Shown: positions 40,646 to 54,100 of the stretch, piece by piece
Layout of the letters: every line of letters begins with the position of its first letter
Position numbering within the stretch: the stretch's first letter is position 1
Assembly (NCBI GenBank): GCA_004794785.1
Contig: SJOL01009849.1
Coordinates: 2,022,079-2,086,078, forward strand
DNA: 64,000 bases
Direction: 5' to 3'
From: Opisthorchis felineus
Lineage: Eukaryota > Platyhelminthes > Trematoda > Opisthorchiida > Opisthorchiidae
Translations under genes and position numbers: made by a program
The notes under the pieces: model-generated
Database searches by the model: none
What the model saw: the letters and a program-made list of their open reading frames with translations, nothing else
Told to the model about the DNA's origin: nothing

Positions 40646-43600
40646 AAATTGCATGAATATTACACCGCGTGTCTGCTCCTACTTCAAAATTAGTTGGCCA
40701 CCGACCACTGAGTTTTTTCTGAATGAAAATGACAACCAGCTATAAAAAACTAACCTTCTTTTAATCGGATTTTGCACCATTAATTGGTGCCTTCTTGTTA
40801 AAGTTTTTCTTTGCAACCAAAAGTTTGCACTAGAACTCAAAGTGATCTCAGCCCTAAGAGGGCGTTTGTCTCACTGGAAATCTTCATATAGGCTCACAGG
40901 AACAAACACCGTGATAGGTTTGTTAACATTTTCATTCTGTTGTACAAAACACCAAAAGTGCATCAGCCGCACTGGAATTATGGACTGGATGTGAAACTTG
41001 ATTACATTAGGCAACTTCCAGTGGGACAACCTGTCCTATCAGGAAGCTTTGCTTGCGTAATCGTCGGCCGCCCAAAATCGTGAAAGTCGCACTTCTTTGA
41101 CGCACATAAACCGGGAAATAGACGTACGGTCCTGTGCACAGCCAGTTGCTACTTAGCAAATAAGCAAGCGTCTGACTGAAGATCGAACGGATGAGTCTCT
41201 CGATCAGCTTAGCTATGTGCAGCCAGGGTTCTCGAGACCAGCTTGTATTTGCTCTAAAATCACAAGCCAACAGCTCGGTGACTATATAATTACCATGAGG
41301 CCAATGCGAACTTACCACCATAAATAAGCTAACCTCCCGACTAAGCTAACAGCTGCTCAGGATGAATCCTATCACATTTTACTTTTGGATTTGCACTTGG
41401 TTTAATATTTCTGATTCCTTTTTCAATAAGTTTTGCGACCACGGGCCTGAATCACTGTGCTATATCGCTTTTGTCATCTCGCTTGCCCGATCGTAGTATA
41501 GATAATGGTATTCATTCGGTAAAGTAGTGATACAAGTCACGCGCACTGAGCACTATGCGGTTCCCTTGGCTAACTTCCTTAAAATGCCGTATGTAGAATT
41601 TGTACGTGTTGTTGTACTAGAGAAAGCAGAAATTCTGGTATTTCATATGAAAGTAAGCCGCCTGCTTCTAGCTGAACTCTTCTGCTATATTTATCATGTA
41701 ACTGGTAAATTGGGCGCGAGAAAACGATAGTTGAACTGAAGATTTCCTATATTCTGTGGCGATTGAAAACTGTGCAGCATGTTAATCGCTTTTTAATAAG
41801 GATTTAAAAGCAGACTCATGCGGATTTTTTTAAAAATCATCTGGCCGTTAGTTTCAATCTTGAGGGCCACTTTTAGGCAGATGGAATGCACCTGTTTTGA
41901 ACTGTTGCTGAGAACTGGAAACTTGTATAGATAAGAGTACAGAGACACCGCGACTTTGATGCCGTCGATTACAGTGCGCAGATGCCAACGTATAGACGAC
42001 CATTCATATGCAGAATTTGTTAAAATGGACCTTTCCTAAATGCGTGACCATCAGACAGAGCGATACAGTTGGGCTCGCAATAGTAAATATATGGGATATT
42101 GTTTGGCCTACAGACGAGCAGGATGTATTTATAATTGATAACATGAATGTATTACATCAAGGTCACTAGATATATGAAGATTGGGTAAAAGGCCAATGTG
42201 ATCACGTATTATCCCTTGGGTTACTAAATTCCAATCAGGACTGAAAACGTCCAGATTTGAGAACTCGTACAGCCGATGTAGATGCCCATGCACACCCTAT
42301 TTTTTTTATACATTTGCACTAAAATTTGTATTTGAATATCTTAACCCCAGACTGTGACAGTCTGTCTCCAAATTCCATGGTGCCAGCACTGTTACACACC
42401 TTTCATGTCACCCTTTAGGCATCACAGTTTGCTCTCCTAATATTTTTGGCGTACGCAAGAAGAATGAGAATATAAGTGAAACTCAATCTGAACGGTTTTA
42501 TCAACTCAGCAAATGTAACAGTACCAAAGAAATCTATAGATACTATCGACAGAGCCAGAAATGTATACTGTCATTATGTTGGCAGATCGTACCAAAATGA
42601 AATCATGTAACTTCACAAATTCACGTGAGTTTGACATGAATAATAAATACACCAGTCGATGATCCATCAGTACCACGTGCCTACTGTAATTTCCCTGCCT
42701 GAAAAAGGCTTGGCAAAATGCCGGCAATAAAAACCTCATGTGCAGTGCAGGAGTGCAGCACGCATTTCATCTGAAACCAGTCCGCCATAAAGCTGAAAAA
42801 GGTTACTCAGTCGGTGCAACATTTTGAAAACATCTTAAATACATGGTTCTGCATACAGACTTTGACTTTTCGCCTAGTGCCGCCAAACTCATATGCTGGA
42901 GAAAACTGCTTTGTTTTAAAATGCTGTATGTATGCCATCTAATCAAAAAAATTGTATAATACAAAGCTCAGTTTGCTAGCATGAGACGTAAGAGATGTTA
43001 GATAAGAAAAAGTAGGCTTTCAGAGCCGTGTACTGATTGGATTCAGGTCAACGTTATCAGTTTAGTAACGCACTGGTTAATATGGCTGAATTAGTGGTCA
43101 CAAACTCATCTTGATATGATAAACCCGACTATGATGTTTTGTTAGCATTGTTTGTCAGCCAGCTTGCTTATTGATGCAAATTGTGCAAAAATTACCGATC
43201 ATTAGCTTTTGTCAACATAAATCGTCAGCAGTGGTAGACCACTGTTTGTTGGTTTGATGTCCAGTGTGCTCTGGAATCAAGGAGGCTAACCCAGCTGGTT
43301 GAGAAGTAACTGAGGTCCAACAACCATTGAAATATAATGGCCACCGGCACAAACTAAACTGAACGCTAGCGAGTGTTACGACCTGTCCGGCATTGTAAAA
43401 CCATCTATGAAGCTGGTTTTCGATTGGTTTCCAGATGCTGGACATATTAGTTTGGAGCCACTTGCGCTATGTTGTGGTGTGGTACTTTGAAAGTCTAATA
43501 GGATTTTATGGTATCTGGTTGTAGTTCACCAGTAGTTGTACCACTGTGGATTAATACTGATGAAATATGGACTGACAATCTATCTTTCACAGCTGTGTGT

Positions 43601-43919
43601 TCATACGCTCAACAAACTCTGATGTATAAAGTGGTCGTAAAAACTTGGCCTCGTCAGTACACAAACTTCTATAACTTCTTTAGGTGTCTGTCCAAAACGC
43701 TTCGAAATATCTGTACCCACAACACAATTGAGGCCTTGCCAGAACCTTGATTAAGAGCAGATAGAGAGATCCGTATTTAAAAATCTAGAACGATAGCGTG
43801 AGACAAAAACTGTTGAGCGCATTTTAGGCCACAAGAATTTTCTCTATATTCCGTTGTCGTTTATCAGCGGCCAAGCTCCTTAAACTGCTAAGGTCTCAAT
43901 ACAGCTTTCCTCTGCTGAA
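40646..43919. other. No gene recognised
   Basis: The largest open frame is 104 codons (41007-41321, minus), with no recognised domain. No hammerhead core was found downstream of the PLE relic. Confidence 0.45.
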
Positions 43920-44300
43920 CACGCAGTGCAGTACAACTAAAAGTCCAGTTCTACAGTGCCCACCCTGAATAAAATAATTGCGATATAGATTTCTCGTCCA
44001 CTATTCCCCAATGTTAAGCTACTCACTGGTTTGCGAATTTTCTGCAAACTATGTTGGTCGCACTAATCGACGTCTATTCTACAGGGTAGCTGACCTTTCA
44101 CCGCGTTGCTTTCAAATCGGCTAGACACGGGACAAGTGTAAGGGCAATTAACGTGATCGACACGAATCATCTAATAAGCACAGTCTAACCATTCAGCGCA
44201 GTTTAGTGAATGCCACCTAATCTTTCAAAGGTCTTCTGCAGAAAACGTCCTCTGTCGAAGAGGACCACAAAAGCTCTTTAAAGGCCAGTTACTTTTAGGT
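43920..44300 (+). pseudogene. Penelope-like element GIY-YIG endonuclease relic (copy 2)
   Basis: A plus-strand frame from 44020 reads YSLVCEFSANYVGRTNRRLF (to 44079). This matches the Cys-containing lead and the YIG-GRTxR box of the PLE-type GIY-YIG endonuclease. It then reads YRVADLSPRCFQIG to a TAG at 44122. In a shifted frame, NVIDTNHL continues the family's (H)LIDTNH segment (about 44150-44175), followed by FSAV, where PLE proteins have AFRV, and a Lys/Arg-rich tail. Upstream pieces (43920-44020) fit the linker before the endonuclease only loosely. Copy 1 retains the same domain, so this is a second insertion. Stops and shifts make it a pseudogene. Confidence 0.8.
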
Positions 44301-46229
44301 TCTAACTGCCATTATCTCAATTTTATGCCCCAGAACTTGTAAACCACTTGTGAATGCATTTGCTCAGTGCGATTACATCTTATTAAGTATGCAGATATGT
44401 GGGATTTCAGACATCATAGCACTGAGCAATTATCTTTGAAATTTGAAAGCGTTACTTCATTGCATTGGTTCCTGCATTATTTACTAAAATGTGGTAACCT
44501 AGTTTTCTCTGGCATCTTGAGCAACATGCCTAAGCGGTTACTTTAAATTAGTTTCGTTGTTATGAAGGCGGTAAAATGTACCGCATGCCACCAGAAGTTG
44601 AAAATGTCATCAGTTTCATGTAATACGGTTTCAGCGTGTGCAACATCTAGTGCGACTCCGTTCAAAAATTGCAAATTGGCAGTTGAAGTGATGGTATAGG
44701 TAGTCATTAGTGCAGCATCAAGTGGACAACTGTAGTTTTCTCCTGTTTGAAAATTTTAGGATTAACAGCATCGGATGGTATTATATTGCGACTTCGGAGA
44801 AATGAATAAATCGAGTAAGCTACTTAAATTATTCACAAATTCCGGATATAGGAAGGAATAGAAGATAATACTGATGGTTTCGTAGAATTTTTACAAGGAA
44901 ATTAAAAGCAAACGATTCTGAATGTTGACTTCGGATTTTGTTAGAGTTTTCCGGATGTATTCATTTGATGTTCATCACGGCTTCTTGACTTCGCCGGAAT
45001 CTTTCAAACATATACGTTTTTGAGGACAACCCGTTAGGGATGGATATACTTTTTATCAGAATATTAACCAGCCAAATGGAGGTGTTGTAGAAGCCCACAA
45101 AAATGTCACTCCAAGTATAAACGAGCTCAGTTTATCGGTTAAAGCATTCATCATTTTGCAAAGAATGGATATGAATATACAGCACTCGATAAATTGAAAT
45201 GTGTCCTAGGGCTGTTCTTATATGTATGACTATGTCTGCTGATCTGGTGAAGTAATTTGGCCCTCCCGGTATGTATACGTGTAATCATTTCGTTCCATAA
45301 GATTTACCGTAACAGTCCACCTAGATTTTCTGGAACTGCTGGCCAGCTAATAGCGTTCGAACGCCATTTGGTACGTGTAAGCCATCTCTACGTAAAACAG
45401 AAATCAAAGATTTTAATACTCGGCTACGGCTATTCTAAACGATTTGGCCGTTTTGAACAAATATCACAAATATTACGTTACTGCTCCATGAATGATAATC
45501 ATTTGAGAACAAAATCTCAAGCACACAAATCTAGGTACTGGACTTTCCTTCAAAAATGATAAAATTGATGACCTAGGGTGCATTTATTTACAACCAGATT
45601 GAGGTTTCCGACCGCAAACGTCCCCAGGGGAGTTGGCTGAAAGGAATTCAGTTAGCTGATCCTGCTGAAGCACTGAAGCAATCAAATACAATCAGTTTTC
45701 TTGCGTTTTACTTTTCGTAACACCGGGCTTAAGCATTTCGTACTATCTATCGCATCAATCCAGCAGCATCTATGAAAACATGAAGGTAAGGAGACTACAT
45801 TTCCTGCACCTATGGCATTTGTGAGCAAAAATACAATGGGACGTTCCGAACGTACGCGTTTTCTCGGATTGTGTTCAAACCTGTAAGAGAGGGACGACTG
45901 ATGTTTCCAGTGAAGAATTTTGCTCACTTTTTGGGCAGTTTCAAGCACTCCAAAACAACGCGCATTGATTAGCAGACCACAAATTTCCTCCGTGCAGTAG
46001 TTTGTCTTAAAGCCTCCAGTTAAACGTGAATAGCTAATTCCTTTTTCAGAAATACGGTCCAGCGTCAGTGCGCATGCACTGTATGGAAAACATCCATTCA
46101 AGTATGAAAAATGGAACGGCTTATCGCAAAATCAGTGCCAGGTTTTCCAAGTCTGTTGTATGTACTCAACTAATCACTAAGATTCACACATTCTGAGATG
46201 ACATTTTAGGTTGTCATTTTCAGCAAATA
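44301..46229. other. No gene recognised
   Basis: Contains a 139-codon minus-strand open frame (45682-46101) with a basic C-terminal end (PVLRKVKRKK) and several Cys. No family is recognised and its length is within chance expectation for this window. It is not called as a gene. Confidence 0.4.
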
Positions 46230-46231
46230 CG

Positions 46232-46512
46232 TTTGGTCACCTATCCTCAAAAAAGGCTAGAGCAGAGCAAAAGGAGTAATTATTTGGCCAACAACTCAGT
46301 TCCAGTTAGCGGTAACGCAGAGAGGCGACGGTTAAATACTGTGAAGCAATGCTTTGCCTGCTTCCCTCAGCTGAATCGATGACGGTGCCAAACAGAAACA
46401 GATGGATACGACGGGTTACTAACTCCATCATACTCTCTGGTCATATTTGGTCATCTATTCTTAAAAAAAGCTAGCGGACACATCTTGTTCCAAGTTAACG
46501 TGAAGAGATGAC
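46232..46512. repeat. Partial direct duplication, about 190-215 bp apart
   Basis: A first unit TTTGGTCACCTATCCTCAAA... (46232-46260, ending GGCTAG) recurs as 46446-46474 (ending AGCTAG). A second shared piece, GTTCCAGTTAGCG...GAGGCGAC (46299-46329), recurs as GTTCCAAGTTAACG...GAGATGAC (46487-46512). The two offsets differ (214 and 188), implying a tandem duplication with later indels, or two neighbouring copies of one old repeat. Confidence 0.65.
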
Positions 46513-46540
46513 ACCGAAAAAAGGGAGATAGTGGAATAAA

Positions 46541-49500
46541 TTACCATTTACTGAGCAAATTGGTGGTGTGCGATGGTTACATTTATGGTCCTAATTATGA
46601 CATAGAACCGCTTCTGTACTGAACGATGCTGTGAGTGCTCAGGCAATTAAAAACCAGCTCATGGGTCTTTTCACTTTTGATTTTGTCCCTGTTTTGTTAG
46701 ACCTCCATTACTGGAGAGCTATTTATGACTCGTTTTCATGCATAAACCATCGTTTTTATTGTAGCATGCAGTAGCGTGATGGTTAGTTTCTTATGTACAA
46801 TAGCGGGATTGCAGTGGCTGCCAGTGCTTAGTGTGCTCGGGGCCGTAAGCTTCGCCTACGGTCGAGTTTAAAGGATGAAACGACAAGGTTCATTTTTTAT
46901 CTACCTTTGGTCATCCAGCAAATTGCACCAGGAATTGAAAAACCAGAAAGGAGTAACATATGTATGTGCTTTACAAAAACTATTTGTCGCTTTCTACCAT
47001 TCAAGACAAGGTTGAAAGTGAAGTATAGACCGGTAGCTGTGGAACTCAGTCCTAGTTGTCGGCTTCACGCCACAAGTTTTTCTAGTTCACATGGAAGCGA
47101 GAACATTTTGCTGAGTAGCCGTAAGCAGAGTGATAGTTTCGGCACGATTTTTCAAATGCCGATTCGAGCTACCTGCTGAGAATCCACGGGTTTTTATTTA
47201 TAATCTTTATCAAGAGCTAGGATGACATTCCAACGTTAATTCGGGCAGAATAATATTTTCGTCGTCATGACTCCGGCTTGTGGGGTCCCGGTGAAATAAA
47301 ACGGCTATGAATTTCCTACTTCTCAGTCGCTTGTACATCAGAATCCCGTCTAGAATGTATTGACTGACCGTTTATCAAAGAAACCTTGATGCCTTGAGCA
47401 AAGTTCATTTCTAACGATTTTAGCACATTATTGCATGTTAGTTAATCAGAGCTCATAATGAATATCTACTTCTGCCATCTGGAACGTGTACCATTCATAA
47501 AACTTGCTAACTGTCCTGTTTTCAGTAATACCCAAACTAACATTGCTATCATGACAAATGCCCAGGTGTACACCATACAGTGATGGACCACCGTATCTAG
47601 CAAAACGTTGCACATGACTCTACTCCCATGAGTGGGATTGTATACACAGAATAGACACAAGATACTATAGATTCTGACCACTGTTCAGCTGAAGCGTTCC
47701 CTCGATCCTCTGACCAACTCAGAATAGTGTGATTGGTCAGCAGAAATGTACCAATCCTGCCCACACGGTATGGTCCAATCAGGTGGATGTCCATGTAGCG
47801 CTAGGAACATGTGGTTGAGAGCACATGCCACCCGCACTCCCCGTCACACGGATTTACATATTGTTCTACCGGGAATATGCTTCCTAAAACGGACGGCAAA
47901 CTCGTCCACGATATGTTTTAACCGGAAAATTTGAGAAGGATTTTCGACAGAAATTATTGATCTGTTATAAACGAGTGAGTAAAAGTTGAGAGGAGTAACG
48001 AAAGAGGAAACTGTGCTTTTGCGGATCAAGCTTAGTTACTGGTTTAGTTAGTGTAACTGAATGTGTTGAAAAAGTCTGGCTAGTTGAGATTAGTTACTTG
48101 TTAATTCCAACTTTACACATTTCGCATGAAGCGTCAGGCAAGTAGCAAGTATATGAGAGTAAGATTTAAAGATTTTAACTTTAAACACTAGACTAACCAC
48201 AGTGTACAGCTATTGAATTCTGAGTAATAATTGGGTAATGTACGGTTTGTCTGCTGCTCCGCTTTTAATACTTACAAACTCTGATGCTATATGAAAAGAG
48301 CATACACTAGTAAGTATTCTTCTTTAACTTCATATGATCACTGGCGCATTTTGTAATTTCCCACACACCTGAGTTCGGAAAGTCGACATGCAGGTCATTT
48401 TACCTACAAAGCTTTTGGCAGATGTAGGAACAGACGTATAGTTCAGTGCTTGTGGGAGGCTACTTGTTGCAATAGCGGTTAACAAATGTAGACCATATGG
48501 TCTCACATATCGATCGTATTACAGGAATTCACAAGTCGGAAGTGAGAAGAAACACACTAATGTCACATCCTCTTCTCGATGAAGAAGGCATTCAATCATG
48601 AGAAAAATGAAGCTCTGAAAGTTTTGGCCTTGGTATGGTCAATTCAGACAGGTCGGTCGTGTCACAAATCTCACTTACCACCATGTGAGTAGTGATCACC
48701 CTTGCAAAGTCTGTTGCTTATTTACTTACGATTTGCGTCCATTTCTACTAAAACGGCACGCAATATGATTTAAATGCATAAAATCTCTACACAATTCGGA
48801 TATTTTATTGCAACCTGATCCAAGGAAATTACCAATTTTGACGAACATGATAAGTCTATGCTGAACATGTAACACCTGCGGTTAATTTATGCCTCATATG
48901 TATTTGCAAGACAAACATTAGTTTGTTAAGGGCGTTTCAAACTGCGTTCGAAACAAATAGGAATTAGATTCAGCCACAGTGTTAAGAAGCAAGGTAGCCT
49001 CACTGACATTCATCTGAAGTCTCTAGCAGATTCCACAAGCGTATTAACCGGATGTTTTACCTGAAATGAGGATCAGATTCATGCAAAAGCTTGAAACAAA
49101 TAATTGTGGGCATAAACTGTTTTCTTATGTTAAGTAAACCAAACGCAACTCTTCCCGTTTGGTCTACGTTTGGGTCCTTGTATGCAGCTAAATCAACGTT
49201 CACCAGTAATCTGATATTTTTTTCAAATATGATACGCGCATCGGAAAAACCAGTTGTTTAGTCCGTAGGATGTTTTCAGCTTGAACTGTACTAATTTTTT
49301 ACAGTTTGTTGATTATGAAATGCTTAGTTGCTTACGGCCTGCGCAAGAGAAACTCAAAGTCATCCACATTAAAGCATTTGCTGGCTCCCGAAATCGATTT
49401 TTTCCACCTTTTGCCTGCGAAAGATGTTCCGATGGCCTTCTCTCAGATAAACGGGTAACACAGTCGGGGAATGTCAAGCTGGACTGCCCACCCAGAACGT

Positions 49501-50960
49501 ACTTGCAATAGAATTATATGCTATTAGTAACTAGAACATTTTAGCTCTCTAGTAAATGAGTTATCTAGCGTGTGCTCATACAGTGTTTCTTCTGGAACAT
49601 GTCTCATGGATCTCGAGCACTTCGAGCACTGCGCGGGCAAGAACTACTAGAGGGCAGAGGATGCTAACTGTTTTCTAGCTTGGGTTCATGTTATTTTCCA
49701 AGACTCATGCAATCCGGCTTAGATGTACACAGAGCATCGGGGCTGGTAAACTCCACCTGAAGTCTGTTGACATACAGAATCCTCAACTCATCGAGAACTC
49801 TATGCGGTTGCTCCACTTCTGTAGACAAAGCAGGAGTTTTCTCCGCCTGGATTTCGTCTGTTCTGACAAAGAATCCACGAAAAATGAAAAGACAGACAAA
49901 CTATTTTTTGTTTGGGAATATTTAATGTTGCATCGCTTGAAGCCTGTTTCACCCTTAACGTCTTCTAATCAATGGCAAATTGTAATACACTTTCTACAGT
50001 TTCCAGGTCTATCCTGAATGCAGCGTCCTGTCAAAGGAAACAAAGCACCGCGTCATTTAAATCACTAGGGCGTAAATCAGTACAAATCGCCATGGAAACC
50101 TGTCAGCGGAAGGCAGGAGAACTTGTAAGATAGTGCGAGAGATGTAAGTGCAAACGTTGACTATAATATACCAAGTCAACTTGGATGAAAGGAGAGGTAA
50201 CAGGGTGCAAAACAAACCTAAACATTAGATCTGTCACTGATTCCTCTCTTTGCCCCATGTCACGTACACGATGGGACCAACCTGTACAACTAAACCAAAC
50301 AATTAATGTGTTGGCGCTGCCAGTGAAACGCCCAGTGCTCACAACAAGTCATCTTCAGGAAACAACAACACGTGCTTTTGCGCTTACTAGGCCATGCAAA
50401 TGGTAGTTTTTTATCACCTGCCTACGAAACTTATGACCCAAGTTGTTCTCGCAATTCGCTCAGTGTGCAGAACTAGGAGATGGTCCCCCGAAGGTTTTAA
50501 AAGCGATATAATTCGGGGACGAATCTAGAGTAGTCCAACTCGGCGAGGTGGTTTACTCTAGCAGTAATCTATCCAGATGTAGGAAAATAACTCATCCAGC
50601 TCCAAGACTCCCTTTTTGCTTCGTCTGCTCCCCGAAATGTCCCGCGGAATACCGCGTGAATGGTAATAACTAGATGTCAATTTCGCCTGACATTTTCACT
50701 ACAGCACACCTTATAAAGTGCTGTGCGGCTGTTTTTCGTGCGGCGTGACTTGCTGTCAATTTGTTGTTTCATTTGTTTCATTTTCATCCTGTGTACGAAA
50801 CCATTTAATTCCTCCGCTGTTCTATCCAACTGACTACCATTTTGTTGTTCTTGCTGTGGAAGGAAACCACGGTAATGTAAACATTCATCTTATTTGTAAT
50901 CTAAGCTTTAACATCAACCTACCACATGTTAAACTTTTTCGTTAAAGCCTTTAGAAAGTT
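46541..50960. other. No gene recognised
   Basis: A tRNA box-A-like TAGCGTGATGGTTAG at 46772 has no partner box B. CCGTA...TACGG at 46844-46861 forms a short hairpin. The longest frame, 109 codons at 49688-50017 (+), has no recognised motif. Confidence 0.4.
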
Positions 50961-50974
50961 ACCTTACGTGAATG

Positions 50975-51145
50975 ATAAAAAATAATCGTTCGGTGCCTAG
51001 CTGCCATGCCATCCGTATGAAGTACGAGGACTGAGATGCTACCATCTTGCCCAGACCTATGCAGGAGCAGTTGGGATCCCGCGGTTGGGTTAAAACCACA
51101 GATTTTTTGGTCAGTAGGTTCAGTCCTGAGCCACCTCGAGTTCGA
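50975..51145 (-). mobile_element. tRNA-headed SINE, copy B
   Basis: On the minus strand, box A TGGCTCAGGAC (51123-51133) is followed about 35 bases later by a box-B derivative GTGGTTTTAACCC (51087-51099). The body contains GGTCTGGGCAAGATGG, CCTCGTACTTC, and the end GGCATGGCAGCTAGGCACCGAA (about 50989-51010), collinear with copy A at 16.2 kb. A minus-strand frame through it reads SISVLVLHTDGMAARHR, a peptide I recall from repeat-derived trematode predictions. Two copies with the same boxes, order and spacing support a SINE family rather than chance. Confidence 0.75.
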
Positions 51146-51159
51146 CGTCTGTTTGGTTC

Positions 51160-54100
51160 CATTTCGGATCACAATAATAAAACGACAATTTTCCTCACCC
51201 TGATAAATGGCCATTGCCTACCGAACTACTGTTATACCAACAGTGTTACGTATCTTCCTTTGTTATAATCCATTCCGTGGTGGTAACCATTTACAGCAAG
51301 CGGCTGAATACACCATTGTACCTGCTCTGCTACCTTTCAACAAACCGTTCGGCGACTTTGCCTCGAAATTAGCCCATCTACTTGTTGAGTTGCTTCAGCA
51401 TTACCTGAGGCACGCCCTGGGCTGACCGTGATAATTAGGCTAGTATGACAAGCATCACGTTCCATGTTACGCGAAATGACGTGCATAAAGCTGCACCATG
51501 ACACCTGCTTTATCGCAATCTTGTCAAGACGCATAATACTGCTGGCTAAAAATTGGCTTTTTATCCTGAGGATCGAAAATACCTCGGCTACGGGTTTGTT
51601 CTCATGACGGTTCTGGACGCGTGGAACGCTAAGTCTAATTTGGATGGCATGTACCTCTTATTGCTGCAACAGAAATGCTGTCACGTGTGGAGGAAGGGCA
51701 TTGCTGGCTAAGTTGAGCTCATCCAGACGGAATGTTCGCAAATGGCGTGTCATTCAATAAGTGGCTAATTTTCCAAAGTTCCCCTTTCAGAAGATCGGTG
51801 ATTCTAGAACTTTACTATTAAAAAACAGAGGGGTTCTCCTGTTTAGCAGTTTGGCAATATCAAGTCAATTTCTCATGAGACTGTTTCTTGCTCGACGTCT
51901 ACGTTGTTGAACTTGAACGCCGTGCTCACAATAATATTGTCCAGATCACAAATCTGCTTAAACCCTCGTCAAACAATACCTGAATGGATGCTGAATATGG
52001 TGAATTGCTATAGCTGATGAATTGTTTCACCAAATCAATGGCAGGGGTAAAAATGCTTTTATTCCAAACCAGCTGACTCACTTTACCCAACTGCCCACAC
52101 AGATTGGATGAAACTGATCATACGTTCAAACGGTGTTTATTCACCATTTGAATTGCGTGGTGTACTTGATAAGGAAACGTGCTATATGATCATTTTCAAG
52201 TCCGCATGTAAGTTTGGAAAATGAAGATGAATTTCAGGTTCACCTTTTCAAAAGATAGGCTTCTGTTGGGATTTCATTTCACGCGGAAGTCTGATATCAT
52301 TTAGCAGTTCGGCCCACTTTGGACCCACTATTATGACTTAACTGGGGTTCTTATCCTATTTATGTACACTGAGATAAATAGGACAGTGCCTGCTCAGATA
52401 ACCTGCATAATGTCCTTCACACTGCATGTAAAGTCGGTCGACAGTCTGGACGTGAGTCCGTATAAGAATGCAGACGGAACATCGGTGCATTTGTCGGTTG
52501 GCCGATGGTCAGTTTGGTTGCCGAAGATGTGACGCATACATTCTTATGCATTTTTCTGATTGCTGAACTAGACTCCGGTTTCAGGTCAAATATCCAGATC
52601 TGGTTTTCTCAGTCACCAGACTGTCGTTGGCCGGGGAAAATGAGTAGGCCACGCGGCCACATCACCAAACTGTCGTTTATCCGATGTATTTAGTAGAACA
52701 GGCTGAAAGAATCAGTCATGCCAATATATAGAAGAGGTTGCCACTTGCTTCAGAAGAGGTGATCCCGCTTCCGAATATGACAACAGCCGTACAAATTAGC
52801 AAAGCGACTCAAGGGCCAACGATTTTTGAAATATTTGTTTAGCTGGGAAACATTTTAGACCACATGCTTGACAGTCGATACAATAATGAACTTCTGCACC
52901 ATCTTAGATTAATTCTGATAAGAGTGGATACTGCAGCACAACCTTGTTCTAGGGAAGTATCAATACGGAATTCGGTATCTTTAGTTACGTTGGCTCCAGC
53001 TACAGACTTCGCTTCAGCGAAGAGATTTAGGTAAGTTGGCGATGTTCTTTTGAAAGCACGGTTTCTCATCCATAATATTTTGCTATTCACCAGATCCAAA
53101 TTCATTTTTCGGTTACTGCCTAAAAAGTAAAGCGGTCGGTTTAGTTATACCATTCATAATCCTGTTTACACCCTGAAAAATGCACTTACCCAGTTCACAG
53201 GAAACCATGTGAAAATACTGCCAACGCAACGTGGTGCGGCTTGGGTTCTGAAGTTCGTGAATTATATATATCTTTTGGCCTGAGGAGTACTTTCTTGTGG
53301 TGTTGAAACGTCATGCCTAAATTTAACCCAGCTTGAGGGAGGATATGGTATTTGCTTTGTCCTGCGGGAAAGAGATTAGGCAACTGAGGAGAACTGCGTG
53401 AGATTATGCCTTCAAGCTGCAAAGCTGTACACATTTCCTATACACTAAAGAGGTTATTGAGTAACTTGGCACATATGATTCACTCCATAAACTCAGGCTT
53501 ACATGATCTACGGGTCCACTCTGTGTCGTGTTTAGATAACGATATACAACAGCTTGGTCCTGTCCCACAGAAATTCTGAGCCTGCTTAGTCCCTTGTGGT
53601 CATTCGAAACTGACACATACAGGGAGGTGATCGATAGACCAGGGACGAAAGAATTCTGCTACATATATCAGAGGACAAGCCAGAACGGATTACACATGAA
53701 GCTCAAGCGTTTCACTAGGAGAAAACATTTCAAGTACGCCGTTAGCCTCCCGATTAAAGATACCTACATTTGTTTTTTGATACTTTGATTTGGAGAATTC
53801 CGAGAAAGATTTTATTTCTTCTCACAGTGCAGTAGCTCAGCTTAAGTTTTGTGTAAAGAAAACAGCATACAGGTTTCATGTCTAGGAAATACTACGCCAA
53901 CAAATTTACGTGGTTTTCAATTGAACGCTTGTACCTCCCAGATGACATGAGTTTTTTTCATTATGAAAAAGCAAGGATGCAAATGTCATCTGTTTTAACG
54001 GAGAATTGAAAACTTCGCACGTCGGAACAGATGGTCTCTAGGGAACAAACGCATTTTTAAAATGTGTTTGAAAATTTTGCATCTGGTTTGAACGAAACAG

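Noticed and set aside
45682..46101. 139-codon minus-strand open frame
   Set aside because: About one frame of this length is expected by chance in the window, and no motif is seen.
46765..46830. tRNA box-A-like TAGCGTGATGGTTAG
   Set aside because: No box B and no cloverleaf could be drawn.
52700..52740. Minus-strand LYIGMTD resembling a GIY-YIG box
   Set aside because: No preceding Cys or following PLE tail. Probably chance.
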